Shown one piece after another: positions 29,315-37,808 of a DNA stretch of 64,000 nt (position 1 is its first letter; each line of letters begins with the position of its first letter). The translations under genes and the position numbers were made by a program. The stretch covers positions 6,758,001 through 6,822,000 of the forward strand of contig NZ_CP134609.1 in assembly GCF_031844705.1 (NCBI RefSeq). The letters are read 5' to 3'. The notes under the pieces are model-generated. The model made no database searches. It was not told the DNA's origin and saw only the letters and a program-made list of their open reading frames with translations. This stretch comes from Streptomyces sp. ITFR-16. Its GTDB lineage: Bacteria; Actinomycetota; Actinomycetes; Streptomycetales; Streptomycetaceae.

Positions 29315-30112
29315 ATGCCGCCGTTGCGTACCGCCCTGCTCCAGAGCTCCGGGGTCCCGGGCTCCGTGGCCGGCAGTATCGAGGTGCTCGACGACGCCGC
29401 CCGCCGCGCTGCGGCCGACGGCGCCCGGCTGCTCGTCGCCCCCGAGATGTTCCTCACCGGGTACGCCATCGGCGACGACGTGCCCCGGCTCGCCGAGGCC
29501 GCCGACGGGCCCGGAGCACGCGCCGTCGCCGCCGTCGCCGTACGCCACGGGCTCGCCGTCCACTACGGCTATCCCGAACGCGACGGCGGCCTCCTGTACA
29601 ACTCCGCGCAGCTCATCGGCCCCGACGGGACCGCGCTCGCCCACTACCGCAAGACCCACCTCTTCGGCGACTTCGAGCAGCACTGGTTCACCCCCGGTGA
29701 CCTGCCGGTCGTCCAGGCCGAGCTGGACGGCCTCCGGATCGGGCTGCTGACCTGCTACGACGTCGAGTTCCCGGAGAACGTCCGGGCGCACGCCCTGGCC
29801 GGCACCGATCTGCTGCTGGTGCCGACCGCGCTGATGCACCCCTTCGACTTCGTCGCCGCCTCCGTCGTCCCGGTCCGCGCCTTCGAGAGCCAGCTCTACA
29901 TCGCCTACGTCAACCGGGCCGGCACCGAGGGCGCGTTCGACTTCACCGGACTGAGCTGCCTGGCCGCACCCGACGGCACCGTCGGTGCCCGCGCGGGACG
30001 CGGGAGCGAACTCGTCACCGGCGACGTCGACCCCGCGCTCCTGACCGCGTCCCGGGCCGCCAACCCGTATCTGCGCGACCGCCGCCCCGGCCTGTACGGC
30101 TCCCTCGCCTGA
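29315..30112 (+). CDS. davA: 5-aminovaleramide amidase (nitrilase superfamily), DavA-like
   Basis: It hydrolyses 5-aminopentanamide to 5-aminovalerate. The 265-residue protein has the complete nitrilase catalytic triad: Glu in APEMFLTGY, Lys in YRKTHLFG and Cys in LTCYDVEFPEN. From recall it resembles Pseudomonas putida DavA throughout, including the YGYPER segment. The ATG at 29315 follows GAGG (29305-29308). davB starts 56 bp downstream, giving both enzymes of the lysine monooxygenase route side by side. Confidence 0.85.
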   Translation: MPPLRTALLQSSGVPGSVAGSIEVLDDAARRAAADGARLLVAPEMFLTGYAIGDDVPRLAEAADGPGARAVAAVAVRHGLAVHYGYPERDGGLLYNSAQLIGPDGTALAHYRKTHLFGDFEQHWFTPGDLPVVQAELDGLRIGLLTCYDVEFPENVRAHALAGTDLLLVPTALMHPFDFVAASVVPVRAFESQLYIAYVNRAGTEGAFDFTGLSCLAAPDGTVGARAGRGSELVTGDVDPALLTASRAANPYLRDRRPGLYGSLA

Positions 30113-30168
30113 ACCGGCCCGCCCCGCTCACCCGCCCCGCCCGCCCTTTCGCAAGGAGTCCGTACCCC

Positions 30169-31869
30169 ATGACGTCCACGGTGCCCCCCGCCGTCCAGCA
30201 CACCGACGCGGCCCCGCCGATCACCATGTTCGGGCCGGACTTCCCGTACGCGTACGACGACTTCCTCGCGCACCCCGCGGGGCTCGGGCAGATACCGGCG
30301 ACCGAGCACGGCAGCGAGGTCGCCGTCATCGGCGGCGGGCTCTCCGGCATCGTCACGGCGTACGAGCTGATGAAGATGGGGCTGCGGCCCGTCGTCTACG
30401 AGGCGGACCGCATCGGCGGCCGGCTGCGCACCGTCGAGTTCGACGGCCACGCCACGGACGGCGAGCCGCTCACCGCCGAGATGGGCGCGATGCGCTTCCC
30501 GCCCTCCTCGACCGCGCTCCAGCACTACATCGACCTGGTCGGCCTCGAGACGAAGCCGTTCCCCAACCCGCTCTCCCCGGCCACGCCCTCGACCGTCGTC
30601 GACCTCAAGGGCCAGTCGCACTACGCCACCAGCATCGACGACCTCCCGCAGGTCTACCGCGACGTGATGGACGCCTGGAACAGGTGTCTGGAGGACGGCG
30701 CCGACTTCTCCGACATGAACCGCGCGATGCGCGAGCGCGACGTGCCGAGGATCCGGGAGATCTGGGCCCGGCTCGTCGAGAAGCTCGACAACCAGACCTT
30801 CTACGGCTTCCTCTGCGACTCCGACGCCTTCAAGTCCTTCCGCCACCGCGAGATCTTCGGACAGGTCGGCTTCGGCACCGGCGGCTGGGACACCGACTTC
30901 CCCAACTCCATCCTGGAGATCCTGCGGGTCGTCTACACCGAGGCCGACGACCACCACCGCTCCATCGTCGGCGGCAGCCAGCAGCTCCCGCTGCGCCTGT
31001 GGGAGCGCGAGCCGGAGAAGATCGTCCACTGGCCGCTCGGCACCTCGCTGGCCTCGCTGCACGGCGGGCAGCCGCGCGGCGCCGTCACCCGGCTCCACCG
31101 CACAGCCGGCAACCGGATCACCGTCACCGACGCCTCCGGCGACATCCGCACCTTCCGGGCGGCCGTCTTCACCGGCCAGTCCTGGCTGCTGCTCTCCAAG
31201 ATCGCCTGCGACGACGCGCTCTTCCCGATCGACCACTGGACGGCGATGGAGCGCACCCACTACATGGAGTCGTCCAAGCTGTTCGTGCCCGTCGACCGGC
31301 CGTTCTGGCTGGACAAGGACGAGACCACCGGCCGCGACACCATGTCGATGACGCTGACGGACCGGATGACCCGGGGCACGTACCTCCTGGACGACGGCCC
31401 GGACCGGCCGGCCAGCATCTGTCTCTCCTACACCTGGTGCGACGACAGCCTGAAGTGGCTGCCGCTCTCGGCGACCGAGCGCATGGACGTGATGCTGAAG
31501 TCGCTCGGCGAGATCTATCCGAACGTCGACATCCGCAAGCACATCACCGGTAACCCGGTGACGGTCTCCTGGGAGAACGAGCCCTGGTTCATGGGCGCGT
31601 TCAAGGCCAACCTGCCCGGTCACTACCGCTACCAGCGGCGGCTGTTCACCCACTTCATGCAGGACCGGCTGCCCGCCGACAAGCGGGGCCTCTTCCTGGC
31701 CGGCGACGACATCTCCTGGACCGCCGGCTGGGCCGAGGGAGCCGTGCAGACCGCGCTCAACGCCGTCTGGGGCGTGATGACCCAGTTCGGCGGCGCGACC
31801 GACGCGACCAACCCCGGCCCGGGGGACGTCTTCGACGAGATCGCCCCGGTCGAACTCCCGGAGGACTGA
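30169..31869 (+). CDS. davB: L-lysine 2-monooxygenase (flavin amine oxidase family), DavB-like
   Basis: The enzyme converts lysine with O2 to 5-aminopentanamide, CO2 and water. The 566-residue protein has an N-terminal FAD-binding GxGxxG motif (VIGGGLSGIVTAYELMKMG) after a family-specific segment ITMFGPDFPYAYDDFLAHPA. The C-terminal FAD region FLAGDDISWTAGWAEGAVQT is also present. From recall, the match to P. putida DavB extends over the whole length. Tryptophan 2-monooxygenase is a more distant alternative. The davA partner next door favours lysine. AAGGAG precedes the ATG. Confidence 0.87.
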   Translation: MTSTVPPAVQHTDAAPPITMFGPDFPYAYDDFLAHPAGLGQIPATEHGSEVAVIGGGLSGIVTAYELMKMGLRPVVYEADRIGGRLRTVEFDGHATDGEPLTAEMGAMRFPPSSTALQHYIDLVGLETKPFPNPLSPATPSTVVDLKGQSHYATSIDDLPQVYRDVMDAWNRCLEDGADFSDMNRAMRERDVPRIREIWARLVEKLDNQTFYGFLCDSDAFKSFRHREIFGQVGFGTGGWDTDFPNSILEILRVVYTEADDHHRSIVGGSQQLPLRLWEREPEKIVHWPLGTSLASLHGGQPRGAVTRLHRTAGNRITVTDASGDIRTFRAAVFTGQSWLLLSKIACDDALFPIDHWTAMERTHYMESSKLFVPVDRPFWLDKDETTGRDTMSMTLTDRMTRGTYLLDDGPDRPASICLSYTWCDDSLKWLPLSATERMDVMLKSLGEIYPNVDIRKHITGNPVTVSWENEPWFMGAFKANLPGHYRYQRRLFTHFMQDRLPADKRGLFLAGDDISWTAGWAEGAVQTALNAVWGVMTQFGGATDATNPGPGDVFDEIAPVELPED

Positions 31870-31875
31870 CCGGCG

Positions 31876-32724
31876 TCACGCGGGCCGGCAGACGCTGCGC
31901 TGCCGGCCCAGACCGGAGATCCCGACCTCCATCACATCGCCCGCGCCCAGATACGGGAAGCGGCCGGACAGCGCCACGCCCTCGGGCGTACCGGTGTTGA
32001 TGACATCGCCCGGCTCCAGCACCAGGTACTGCGAGAGATGGTGCACCAGATGCGCCACACCGAAGACCATGTCCGCGGTGGAGGAGTTCTGGCGCGGCTC
32101 GCCGTTGACGGAGCTGCGCAGCCGCAGCTGCTGCGGGTCGGCCACCTCGTCGGCCGTCACCAGCACCGGGCCGAGCGGGTTGAACGTCGCGCAGCTCTTG
32201 CCCTTGGACCACTGGCCGCCCGACTCCTCCAGCTGGAAGGCCCGTTCGGAGACGTCGTTGCTGACCGCGTAGCCCGCGACATGGGCCGCCGCGTCGGCCG
32301 GCGAGTCCAGGTAGGAGGCCCGGCGGCCGATCACCACGGCCAGCTCCACTTCCCAGTCGGTCTTCTTCGAGCCGCGCGGGATGAGCACGTCGTCGTACGG
32401 TCCGACGACCGTGTTCGGCGACTTGTAGAAAAGGATCGGCTGCTCGGGCGGCGCGGAGCCGGACTCGGCGGCGTGCGCCGCGTAGTTCTGCCCGATGCAC
32501 AGCAGCACGGAGGGCCGGGCGACCGGCGCGCCGATCCGCCGGCCGGTGATGTCTGCCTCCGGGAGCCGGGACAGCGGGGGGACCAGCCCCGGGTCGTCGG
32601 CCAGCGCGGCGAGGAACGCGCCGTCGATGTCGTCGGTGACGCCGGACAGGTCGTGGTGGCGGCCTTCGGGGGAGACGGCGACCGGGCGCTCGTGGCCCGG
32701 TTCACCGATGCGCATGAGTCGCAT
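31876..32724 (-). CDS. Fumarylacetoacetate hydrolase (FAH) family protein
   Basis: The 282-residue protein has the FAH fold signatures: CIGQNYAAHAAE, FYKSPNTVVGP, the metal-binding DWEVELAVVIG and the late GDVINTGTPEGV. Family members cleave or hydrate 2-keto-3-deoxy or diketo acids of sugar-acid catabolism. AGGAGA lies 9 nt before the ATG. It is the last gene of the leftward carbohydrate unit, only 6 bp from the davB end, and may process the keto acid produced by upstream enzymes. Confidence 0.9.
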   Translation of the reverse strand: MRLMRIGEPGHERPVAVSPEGRHHDLSGVTDDIDGAFLAALADDPGLVPPLSRLPEADITGRRIGAPVARPSVLLCIGQNYAAHAAESGSAPPEQPILFYKSPNTVVGPYDDVLIPRGSKKTDWEVELAVVIGRRASYLDSPADAAAHVAGYAVSNDVSERAFQLEESGGQWSKGKSCATFNPLGPVLVTADEVADPQQLRLRSSVNGEPRQNSSTADMVFGVAHLVHHLSQYLVLEPGDVINTGTPEGVALSGRFPYLGAGDVMEVGISGLGRQRSVCRPA

Positions 32725-32763
32725 GGCGGAAGGATCTCCTGAGGGGTACGTACGGGGAGGGGG

Positions 32764-33789
32764 TCAGCGCAGCCGGACGAGGGCGTCGACGGTGACCGCG
32801 TGGACGGGCGGGCGCCCGGCGAGCAGCCGCAGCACCTCGTTGACGGCGCTGGTGCCCAGCCGCTGCCGGCACTCGACGCTGCCCGCCGCCTGGTGCGGGG
32901 TGAGCAGGACGTTCGGCAGTGCGCGGAAGGGATGGCCGGCGGGCAGCGGCTCGGCGTCGAACACGTCGATCGCCGCGTCCAGCCGGCCCATGGACAGTTC
33001 GGCCAGGAGCGCGTCCTCGTCGACCAGCCAGGACCGGGCGGTGTTCACCAGGCCCGCCCCGTCCGGCATCAGCGCCAGCTGGGCGGCGCCGATCATGTGG
33101 TGCGTCTCCTCGGTGACCGGGGCGTGCACGGCCACGATCCGGCTGCGCGAGAGCAGCGTCTCCAGCGGTACGGGCGTGACGCCCAGCGCCTCGGCGTCCG
33201 CGCCGGAGAGGTACGGGTCGGTGACGCTGACCCGGGCCCCCATCGCCCGCACCATCCGGATGTAGGCGCGTCCGGTGCGGGAGGCGCCGAGCACCCCGAT
33301 CTCGCTGCCGTGGATCTCGTGGCGCGGCGGGGCCTCGCTCGCCGCCGCCCACTCCAGCCCGCCGCGCAGGGCGTGGTCGAAGCGCTGAATGCGGTGGAGC
33401 AGCGAGAGGGTGAAGGCGAGCGCCACCTCGGCGACCGGGCGGGCCATCTCGTCGCCCGCCTGGGTGACGAGGATGCCGCGCCGGAACACGTCCTCGGTGA
33501 CATAGGGGGCGACCGCCGAGCCGGTGTGCGCGACCAGCTCCAGCCGGTCGGCGTGGGCCAGGAGCGCGGCGTCCACCTTCGGCGCCCGCCAGGACAGGAT
33601 GAGCGCGCGGGCGCCGGGCAGGGCCGCCGCGAGCGCCGCCCGGTCGCCGTGGTCGTCGAGGACGGTGAGTTCGGCCGCCCGCTCCAGCTCCCGCCACACC
33701 TCGGCGGTGAAGAACTGGGCGCGCAGATGCGGGGGTACGGCGACGACCACTCGTGCGGAGCGGTCGGCGGGGTCAGGAGAGCCAGGCAT
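32764..33789 (-). CDS. D-2-hydroxyacid dehydrogenase family protein
   Basis: The 341-residue protein has the NAD-binding motif GVLGASRTGRAYIRMV, with an unusual Ala-Ser pair where GxGxxG is common. The catalytic Arg, Glu and His lie in NTARSW, DVFDAEP and LTPHQAAG. It probably reduces or oxidises a sugar-derived 2-keto/2-hydroxy acid. The ATG at 33789 has GGAG 7 nt upstream and overlaps the DUF993 gene by 17 bp, so the two are coupled. Confidence 0.9.
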   Translation of the reverse strand: MPGSPDPADRSARVVVAVPPHLRAQFFTAEVWRELERAAELTVLDDHGDRAALAAALPGARALILSWRAPKVDAALLAHADRLELVAHTGSAVAPYVTEDVFRRGILVTQAGDEMARPVAEVALAFTLSLLHRIQRFDHALRGGLEWAAASEAPPRHEIHGSEIGVLGASRTGRAYIRMVRAMGARVSVTDPYLSGADAEALGVTPVPLETLLSRSRIVAVHAPVTEETHHMIGAAQLALMPDGAGLVNTARSWLVDEDALLAELSMGRLDAAIDVFDAEPLPAGHPFRALPNVLLTPHQAAGSVECRQRLGTSAVNEVLRLLAGRPPVHAVTVDALVRLR

Positions 33790-34828
33790 CGAGGTGCTCC
33801 GCAACGAAGGCGTCATCGGTCAGCCAAGGGTAGGCCGCGGCCACCCGGGTGATCTCGTCGGCCTGTCCGGGCGAGAGCGTCTCGGCCGGGTCCAGGCAGC
33901 GGATGTTCGCCAACAGGCCCTGGCGGCGCAGCACTTCGTGCACCCCGGCGATACAGCCCCGGAAGGCGCCCCGCACGTCGAAGACCGCGCTGTTGGCGTC
34001 GGTGAGTTCGGGCCGGCGGGCCAGGCAGCGGACCATCGCCGCGTGGTCCCCGGCGCGGGCCCGGCGGATGTCGTCGAGCAGGGCCACGGCGGACCCCGTC
34101 CACACCGCCCACTGGCCGAGCAGCCCGCCGGCGAACCAGCGCGGGGTGCCGGCCGCCGTCTCGTACGGGGTGAGCAGATCGCCGATGATGTCGTCGTCGT
34201 TGCCGGTGTAGAGGGCGACCTCGCCGGCCCGGTCGGCGGCGGCCACCGCCCGTACGACATCGGCCGTGCGGTAGCGGTCGAAGGGGGCGATCTTCACGGC
34301 GACGGTGTGCGGCAGGTCGGTGAACGCCGACCAGAAGGCGGGCGACAAGTACCGTCCGCCGACGGCCTCCTGGAGGTAGAAGCCGATCACCGGAAGCACC
34401 TCGCCGACCGCCCGGGCCCGGTCCAGCAGGCCCTTCTCGTCGGCGCCGGGCACGGCCGGGCTGAGCAGCACCGCGTCGTAGCCGAGCGCGGCGGCGGTCT
34501 CGGCCTCCGCGACGGCCTGGGCGGTGTAGCCGCAGGCACCGGCGACCTTCACGAACGGGCGGCCGGCCTCGGCGTCGATCGTCTCGGCGGCCAGTTCCAG
34601 CACGGGCCGGAACAGGCCCACCTCGCGCTCGCGGATCTCGAACTGGGTGGTGTGCACGGCGACGGCCGCACCGCCCGCGCCGGAGGCGAGGTAGTAGCGG
34701 GTCAGGGCGCGCTGGCGGCGTTCGTCGAACGTGCCGTCCGCGTGCAGCGCGAGCGGATGGGCGGGGATCGCCGCACCGTGGGCGAGGAGTTCCAGCGCGG
34801 GAGCGGCCGGGCGGGGGGAGGCGGACAT
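33773..34828 (-). CDS. Dihydrodipicolinate synthase-like aldolase (DUF993 family)
   Basis: The 351-residue protein belongs to the DHDPS/N-acetylneuraminate lyase superfamily of Schiff-base aldolases. The likely catalytic Lys is in VAVKIAPFDRYRT, and GFYLQEAVGG precedes it. Members of this subfamily lie in sugar catabolic clusters, but their substrates are not established to my knowledge. It may split or dehydrate a 2-keto-3-deoxy sugar acid. The ATG at 34828 lies 8 bp after the epimerase-like gene. Confidence 0.87.
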   Translation of the reverse strand: MSASPRPAAPALELLAHGAAIPAHPLALHADGTFDERRQRALTRYYLASGAGGAAVAVHTTQFEIREREVGLFRPVLELAAETIDAEAGRPFVKVAGACGYTAQAVAEAETAAALGYDAVLLSPAVPGADEKGLLDRARAVGEVLPVIGFYLQEAVGGRYLSPAFWSAFTDLPHTVAVKIAPFDRYRTADVVRAVAAADRAGEVALYTGNDDDIIGDLLTPYETAAGTPRWFAGGLLGQWAVWTGSAVALLDDIRRARAGDHAAMVRCLARRPELTDANSAVFDVRGAFRGCIAGVHEVLRRQGLLANIRCLDPAETLSPGQADEITRVAAAYPWLTDDAFVAEHLDAWLS

Positions 34829-34836
34829 GGAGTGGA

Positions 34837-35865
34837 TCAGAACCTTCCGTCGCGTACCTGGAACTTGGTGGGCTTGCCGGACAGCGGCAGACCGCGGCGC
34901 AGCCAGTCGGCCTGCCAGGTGACGAGGGTGCGCAGCGCGACGTCCGGGTAGCCGAACAGGGCGTGGCAGCGGCTCGCGTCGGAGAGCAGCGCGGTGGGCG
35001 CCTCGGTGCCGGCCAGGACCGGCTCCTTGCCGAACTCCTCGCCGAACCACTGCGCGAGGCGGCGCACCGACGCGGTCTCCGGGCCGGTGAGATTGAGGGT
35101 GAAGGGTTCGCCACCGGTGGCGTGCCCCAGCGCGCGCAGGGCGACCTCGTTGGCGTACCCCTGCCAGACCACGTTGGCGTGACCGGTCGTCACATCGACG
35201 GGCTCGCCGGCCCGCACGCGGTGGGCGATGTCCGCGAGGACGCCGTAGCGCAGGTCGACCGCGTAGTTGAGGCGGACGTTGGCGACCCTGGTGCCCCGGG
35301 TCAGCGCCGCGTGGCCGAAGATCCGCTCCCGGCCCAGGCACGACATGGCGTACTCGCCGACCGGCCCGACCGGGTCGCTCTCGGTGCAGCCGCCCGACGA
35401 GACGGGCACCAGTGGATAGACGTTGCCGGTGGAGAACGCGGCGATCCGCGCGGCCGGCCAGCGCCGGACCACCCGGTCGGGCATCGCGGCGTTCACCGCC
35501 CAGGCGTGTGAAGGCGCGCCTGCGGAGCCGAACTTGGCGCCGACCATGAAGACGATGTTCCCGGCGTCGGGCAGCGCGGACAGATCGGCGTCCGGGTCCA
35601 TCAGGTCGAAGGAGAGGGTACGGATCCCGGCCGCCTCCAGCTCCCCGGCGGCCGCCTTGTCGGACCAGCGGGAGACCGCGTGGACGGTGACGTCCGTGCG
35701 GCCGGCGGCGTCCAGGGCGCGGCGGGCCAGCCGGCAGAGGCTGGGCCCCATCTTGCCGCCCGCGCCGAGCACCAGCAGATCGCCCTCGATCCGGCCGAGG
35801 TCCGCGACGAGCGCGGGGGAGGGGGTGGCGAGCCGCTCTTCGAGTGCGGCCTCATCGGTGAACAT
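34837..35865 (-). CDS. NAD-dependent epimerase/dehydratase family protein
   Basis: The 342-residue extended-SDR protein has the dinucleotide motif LVLGAGGKMGPSL near residue 31 and the STGNVYP segment. The usual YxxxK catalytic pair is not clear: EYAMSCLGRE has Tyr but no Lys four residues on. A changed or lost dehydrogenase activity is therefore possible. It lies between the importer genes and the DUF993 aldolase on the same strand. Confidence 0.85.
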   Translation of the reverse strand: MFTDEAALEERLATPSPALVADLGRIEGDLLVLGAGGKMGPSLCRLARRALDAAGRTDVTVHAVSRWSDKAAAGELEAAGIRTLSFDLMDPDADLSALPDAGNIVFMVGAKFGSAGAPSHAWAVNAAMPDRVVRRWPAARIAAFSTGNVYPLVPVSSGGCTESDPVGPVGEYAMSCLGRERIFGHAALTRGTRVANVRLNYAVDLRYGVLADIAHRVRAGEPVDVTTGHANVVWQGYANEVALRALGHATGGEPFTLNLTGPETASVRRLAQWFGEEFGKEPVLAGTEAPTALLSDASRCHALFGYPDVALRTLVTWQADWLRRGLPLSGKPTKFQVRDGRF

Positions 35866-35871
35866 GTGTGA

Positions 35872-36819
35872 CTATCCCTTGATTCCGGACGCGGTGACGC
35901 CCTCGGTGAAGTAGCGCTGGCCCACCATGTACGCGGCGAAGATGGGCACGAACGCGATGACGGAGCCGGAGAGCACCACGTTGAGCGGCACGTTCTGCTG
36001 CTGGAGCGAGGCGATGCCGACGGTGAGGGTGCGCATGTCGGTGGACTGGCCGATGACCAGCGGCCACAGGAAGTCGTTCCAGTGCCAGAGGAAGACGAAG
36101 ACGCCGAGAGTGGCGAGGATGGGCTTCAGCAGCGGCAGCACGATCCGGTAGAAGATCTGCCACTCGTTGCAGCCGTCGAGCCGGGCCGCCTCGAACAGCT
36201 CGTCCGGCAGCCCCTGGATGAACTGCCGCATCAGGAACACCGCCTGGGCGTTGGCCAGGGTCGGCACGATCAGTCCCCAGTAGGTGTCGACCCCGCCCAG
36301 CTTCGCGATCATCGCGAACGTCGGGATCATCGTGACGTGGTACGGCACCATCACCATCGACAGGAACGACCAGAACATCGTCTCCCGGCCAGGGAACCGC
36401 TTCTTGGCGAAGGCGTACCCGGCGAGGGAGGCCAGCAGCAGCACACCGACGACCGAGACGACCGAGTAGACCAGTGTGTTGAGCAGCCAGCGCGGCACGT
36501 CCTGGGCGCCCATGACGGTGTCGTACGCCTCGCCGGTCAGCGGCCACGGCAGCAGACTGCCGGGGAAGTCGACGGCCGCCGACGGTTTCAGGGACAGCAC
36601 GACCATCGCGTAGAACGGGAAGACCGTCACGAGCGCGGCGACCGTCAGCAGGACTCCGCGCGTGACGCGGCCGGTCCGGGTGGGGCGCATGCCGTACGGG
36701 ACGGTGTCCTGCTCGGCGCGCTTGCGCAGCCTGCGTTCCGCCCGGCGCGCGGCCCGGCCGCCGGCCGCCGGCGTCCTGTCCACGGGCGGGGCCTTCGTCT
36801 CCTGCGGTACCGCTGTCAT
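35872..36819 (-). CDS. Carbohydrate ABC transporter permease (MalG type)
   Basis: The 315-residue inner-membrane protein has about six transmembrane segments and the EAA loop EAARLDGCNEWQIFYRIVLP that docks the ATPase. The charged N-terminal extension (about 60 residues, Arg-rich) is cytoplasmic. The ATG at 36819 follows AAGGA. It overlaps the gap to the MalF-type partner, and the stop lies 6 bp before the epimerase-like gene. Confidence 0.93.
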   Translation of the reverse strand: MTAVPQETKAPPVDRTPAAGGRAARRAERRLRKRAEQDTVPYGMRPTRTGRVTRGVLLTVAALVTVFPFYAMVVLSLKPSAAVDFPGSLLPWPLTGEAYDTVMGAQDVPRWLLNTLVYSVVSVVGVLLLASLAGYAFAKKRFPGRETMFWSFLSMVMVPYHVTMIPTFAMIAKLGGVDTYWGLIVPTLANAQAVFLMRQFIQGLPDELFEAARLDGCNEWQIFYRIVLPLLKPILATLGVFVFLWHWNDFLWPLVIGQSTDMRTLTVGIASLQQQNVPLNVVLSGSVIAFVPIFAAYMVGQRYFTEGVTASGIKG

Positions 36820-36821
36820 GG

Positions 36822-37727
36822 TCACTGGTCCTTCCCGATCACGAGCCGCTGGATCACCGCGACCACCACGGTCAGCACAAAGAGCGCGACACCGATGGCG
36901 GCGGCGTAACCCAGGTCGAAGTACTTGAAGCCCGCGTCGTAGAGCTGGAAGACGAGCGTGTAGCTGGCGTTGGCGGGCCCGCCGCCGGTCATCGTGTACA
37001 CCGCGTCGAACACCTGGAACGAGGCCGTCGTCTCGATCACCGCGAGGAAGAACAGAGCGGGCTTCAGCTGCGGCAGCACGATGTACCGGAACCGCTGCCA
37101 GGGCCCCGCCCCGTCGGTGAGGGCGGCCTCCTCCAGTTCCCGGGGGATGTCCTGCATCCGGGCGAGCAGGATGAGCATTCCGTAGCCGAACCGGGACCAG
37201 ACGCCGACGAGCGCGAGTGCGGGCAGCACCAGCACGTCGTCGGTGAGCCAGGAGCCCTCGGACATCCCGAACCAGCCCATCAGCGTGGACCACGGGCCGC
37301 CCGTCGAGAAGATCCACACGAAGACCGTGGCGGCCAGCACCAGCGAGGTGACGACGGGCAGGAAGAACACCGAGCGGAAGAACCTGGCGCCGCGGAACGC
37401 GCGCCGGGTGATCAGCGCCAGTGACACCGACGCGACGAGCGTGCCCGGCACGGCGAGCACGGTGTAGAGGACGGTGACCTTCAGCGCCTGCCAGAACAGC
37501 GGATCGGCCCACAGGCGGGTGAAGTTGTCGAGCCCGACGAAGCTGCCGCCGCCGGTGAGGGAGTAGTCGGTGAAGCTCATCAGCACACCGGCGACACCCG
37601 GGCCGAACCGGAAGGCCAGGAAGAGCAGGAAGCACGGGAGGACGAAGAGCAGGCCGATCCGGGCCTCGCGGCGCGCCTGCGGCCCGCTGCGACGGCCCCG
37701 GCGGGTGGGTTCCGCGACGACTGCCAC
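36822..37727 (-). CDS. Carbohydrate ABC transporter permease (MalF type)
   Basis: The 301-residue protein has about six membrane segments and the EAA loop ELEEAALTDGAGPWQRFRYI. It pairs with the MalG-type permease directly downstream. No ATP-binding subunit is encoded in the cluster; in Streptomyces a shared ATPase (MsiK) powers many sugar importers of this class. Confidence 0.93.
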   Translation of the reverse strand: MAVVAEPTRRGRRSGPQARREARIGLLFVLPCFLLFLAFRFGPGVAGVLMSFTDYSLTGGGSFVGLDNFTRLWADPLFWQALKVTVLYTVLAVPGTLVASVSLALITRRAFRGARFFRSVFFLPVVTSLVLAATVFVWIFSTGGPWSTLMGWFGMSEGSWLTDDVLVLPALALVGVWSRFGYGMLILLARMQDIPRELEEAALTDGAGPWQRFRYIVLPQLKPALFFLAVIETTASFQVFDAVYTMTGGGPANASYTLVFQLYDAGFKYFDLGYAAAIGVALFVLTVVVAVIQRLVIGKDQ

Positions 37728-37808
37728 GGGGATCTCCTTGCGGTACGGGGGATGGCGGGGGTCCGGGGAGTGGGGTGGCGGGGCCGGAGGCCGGCCCGCG
37801 ACCGCGGG

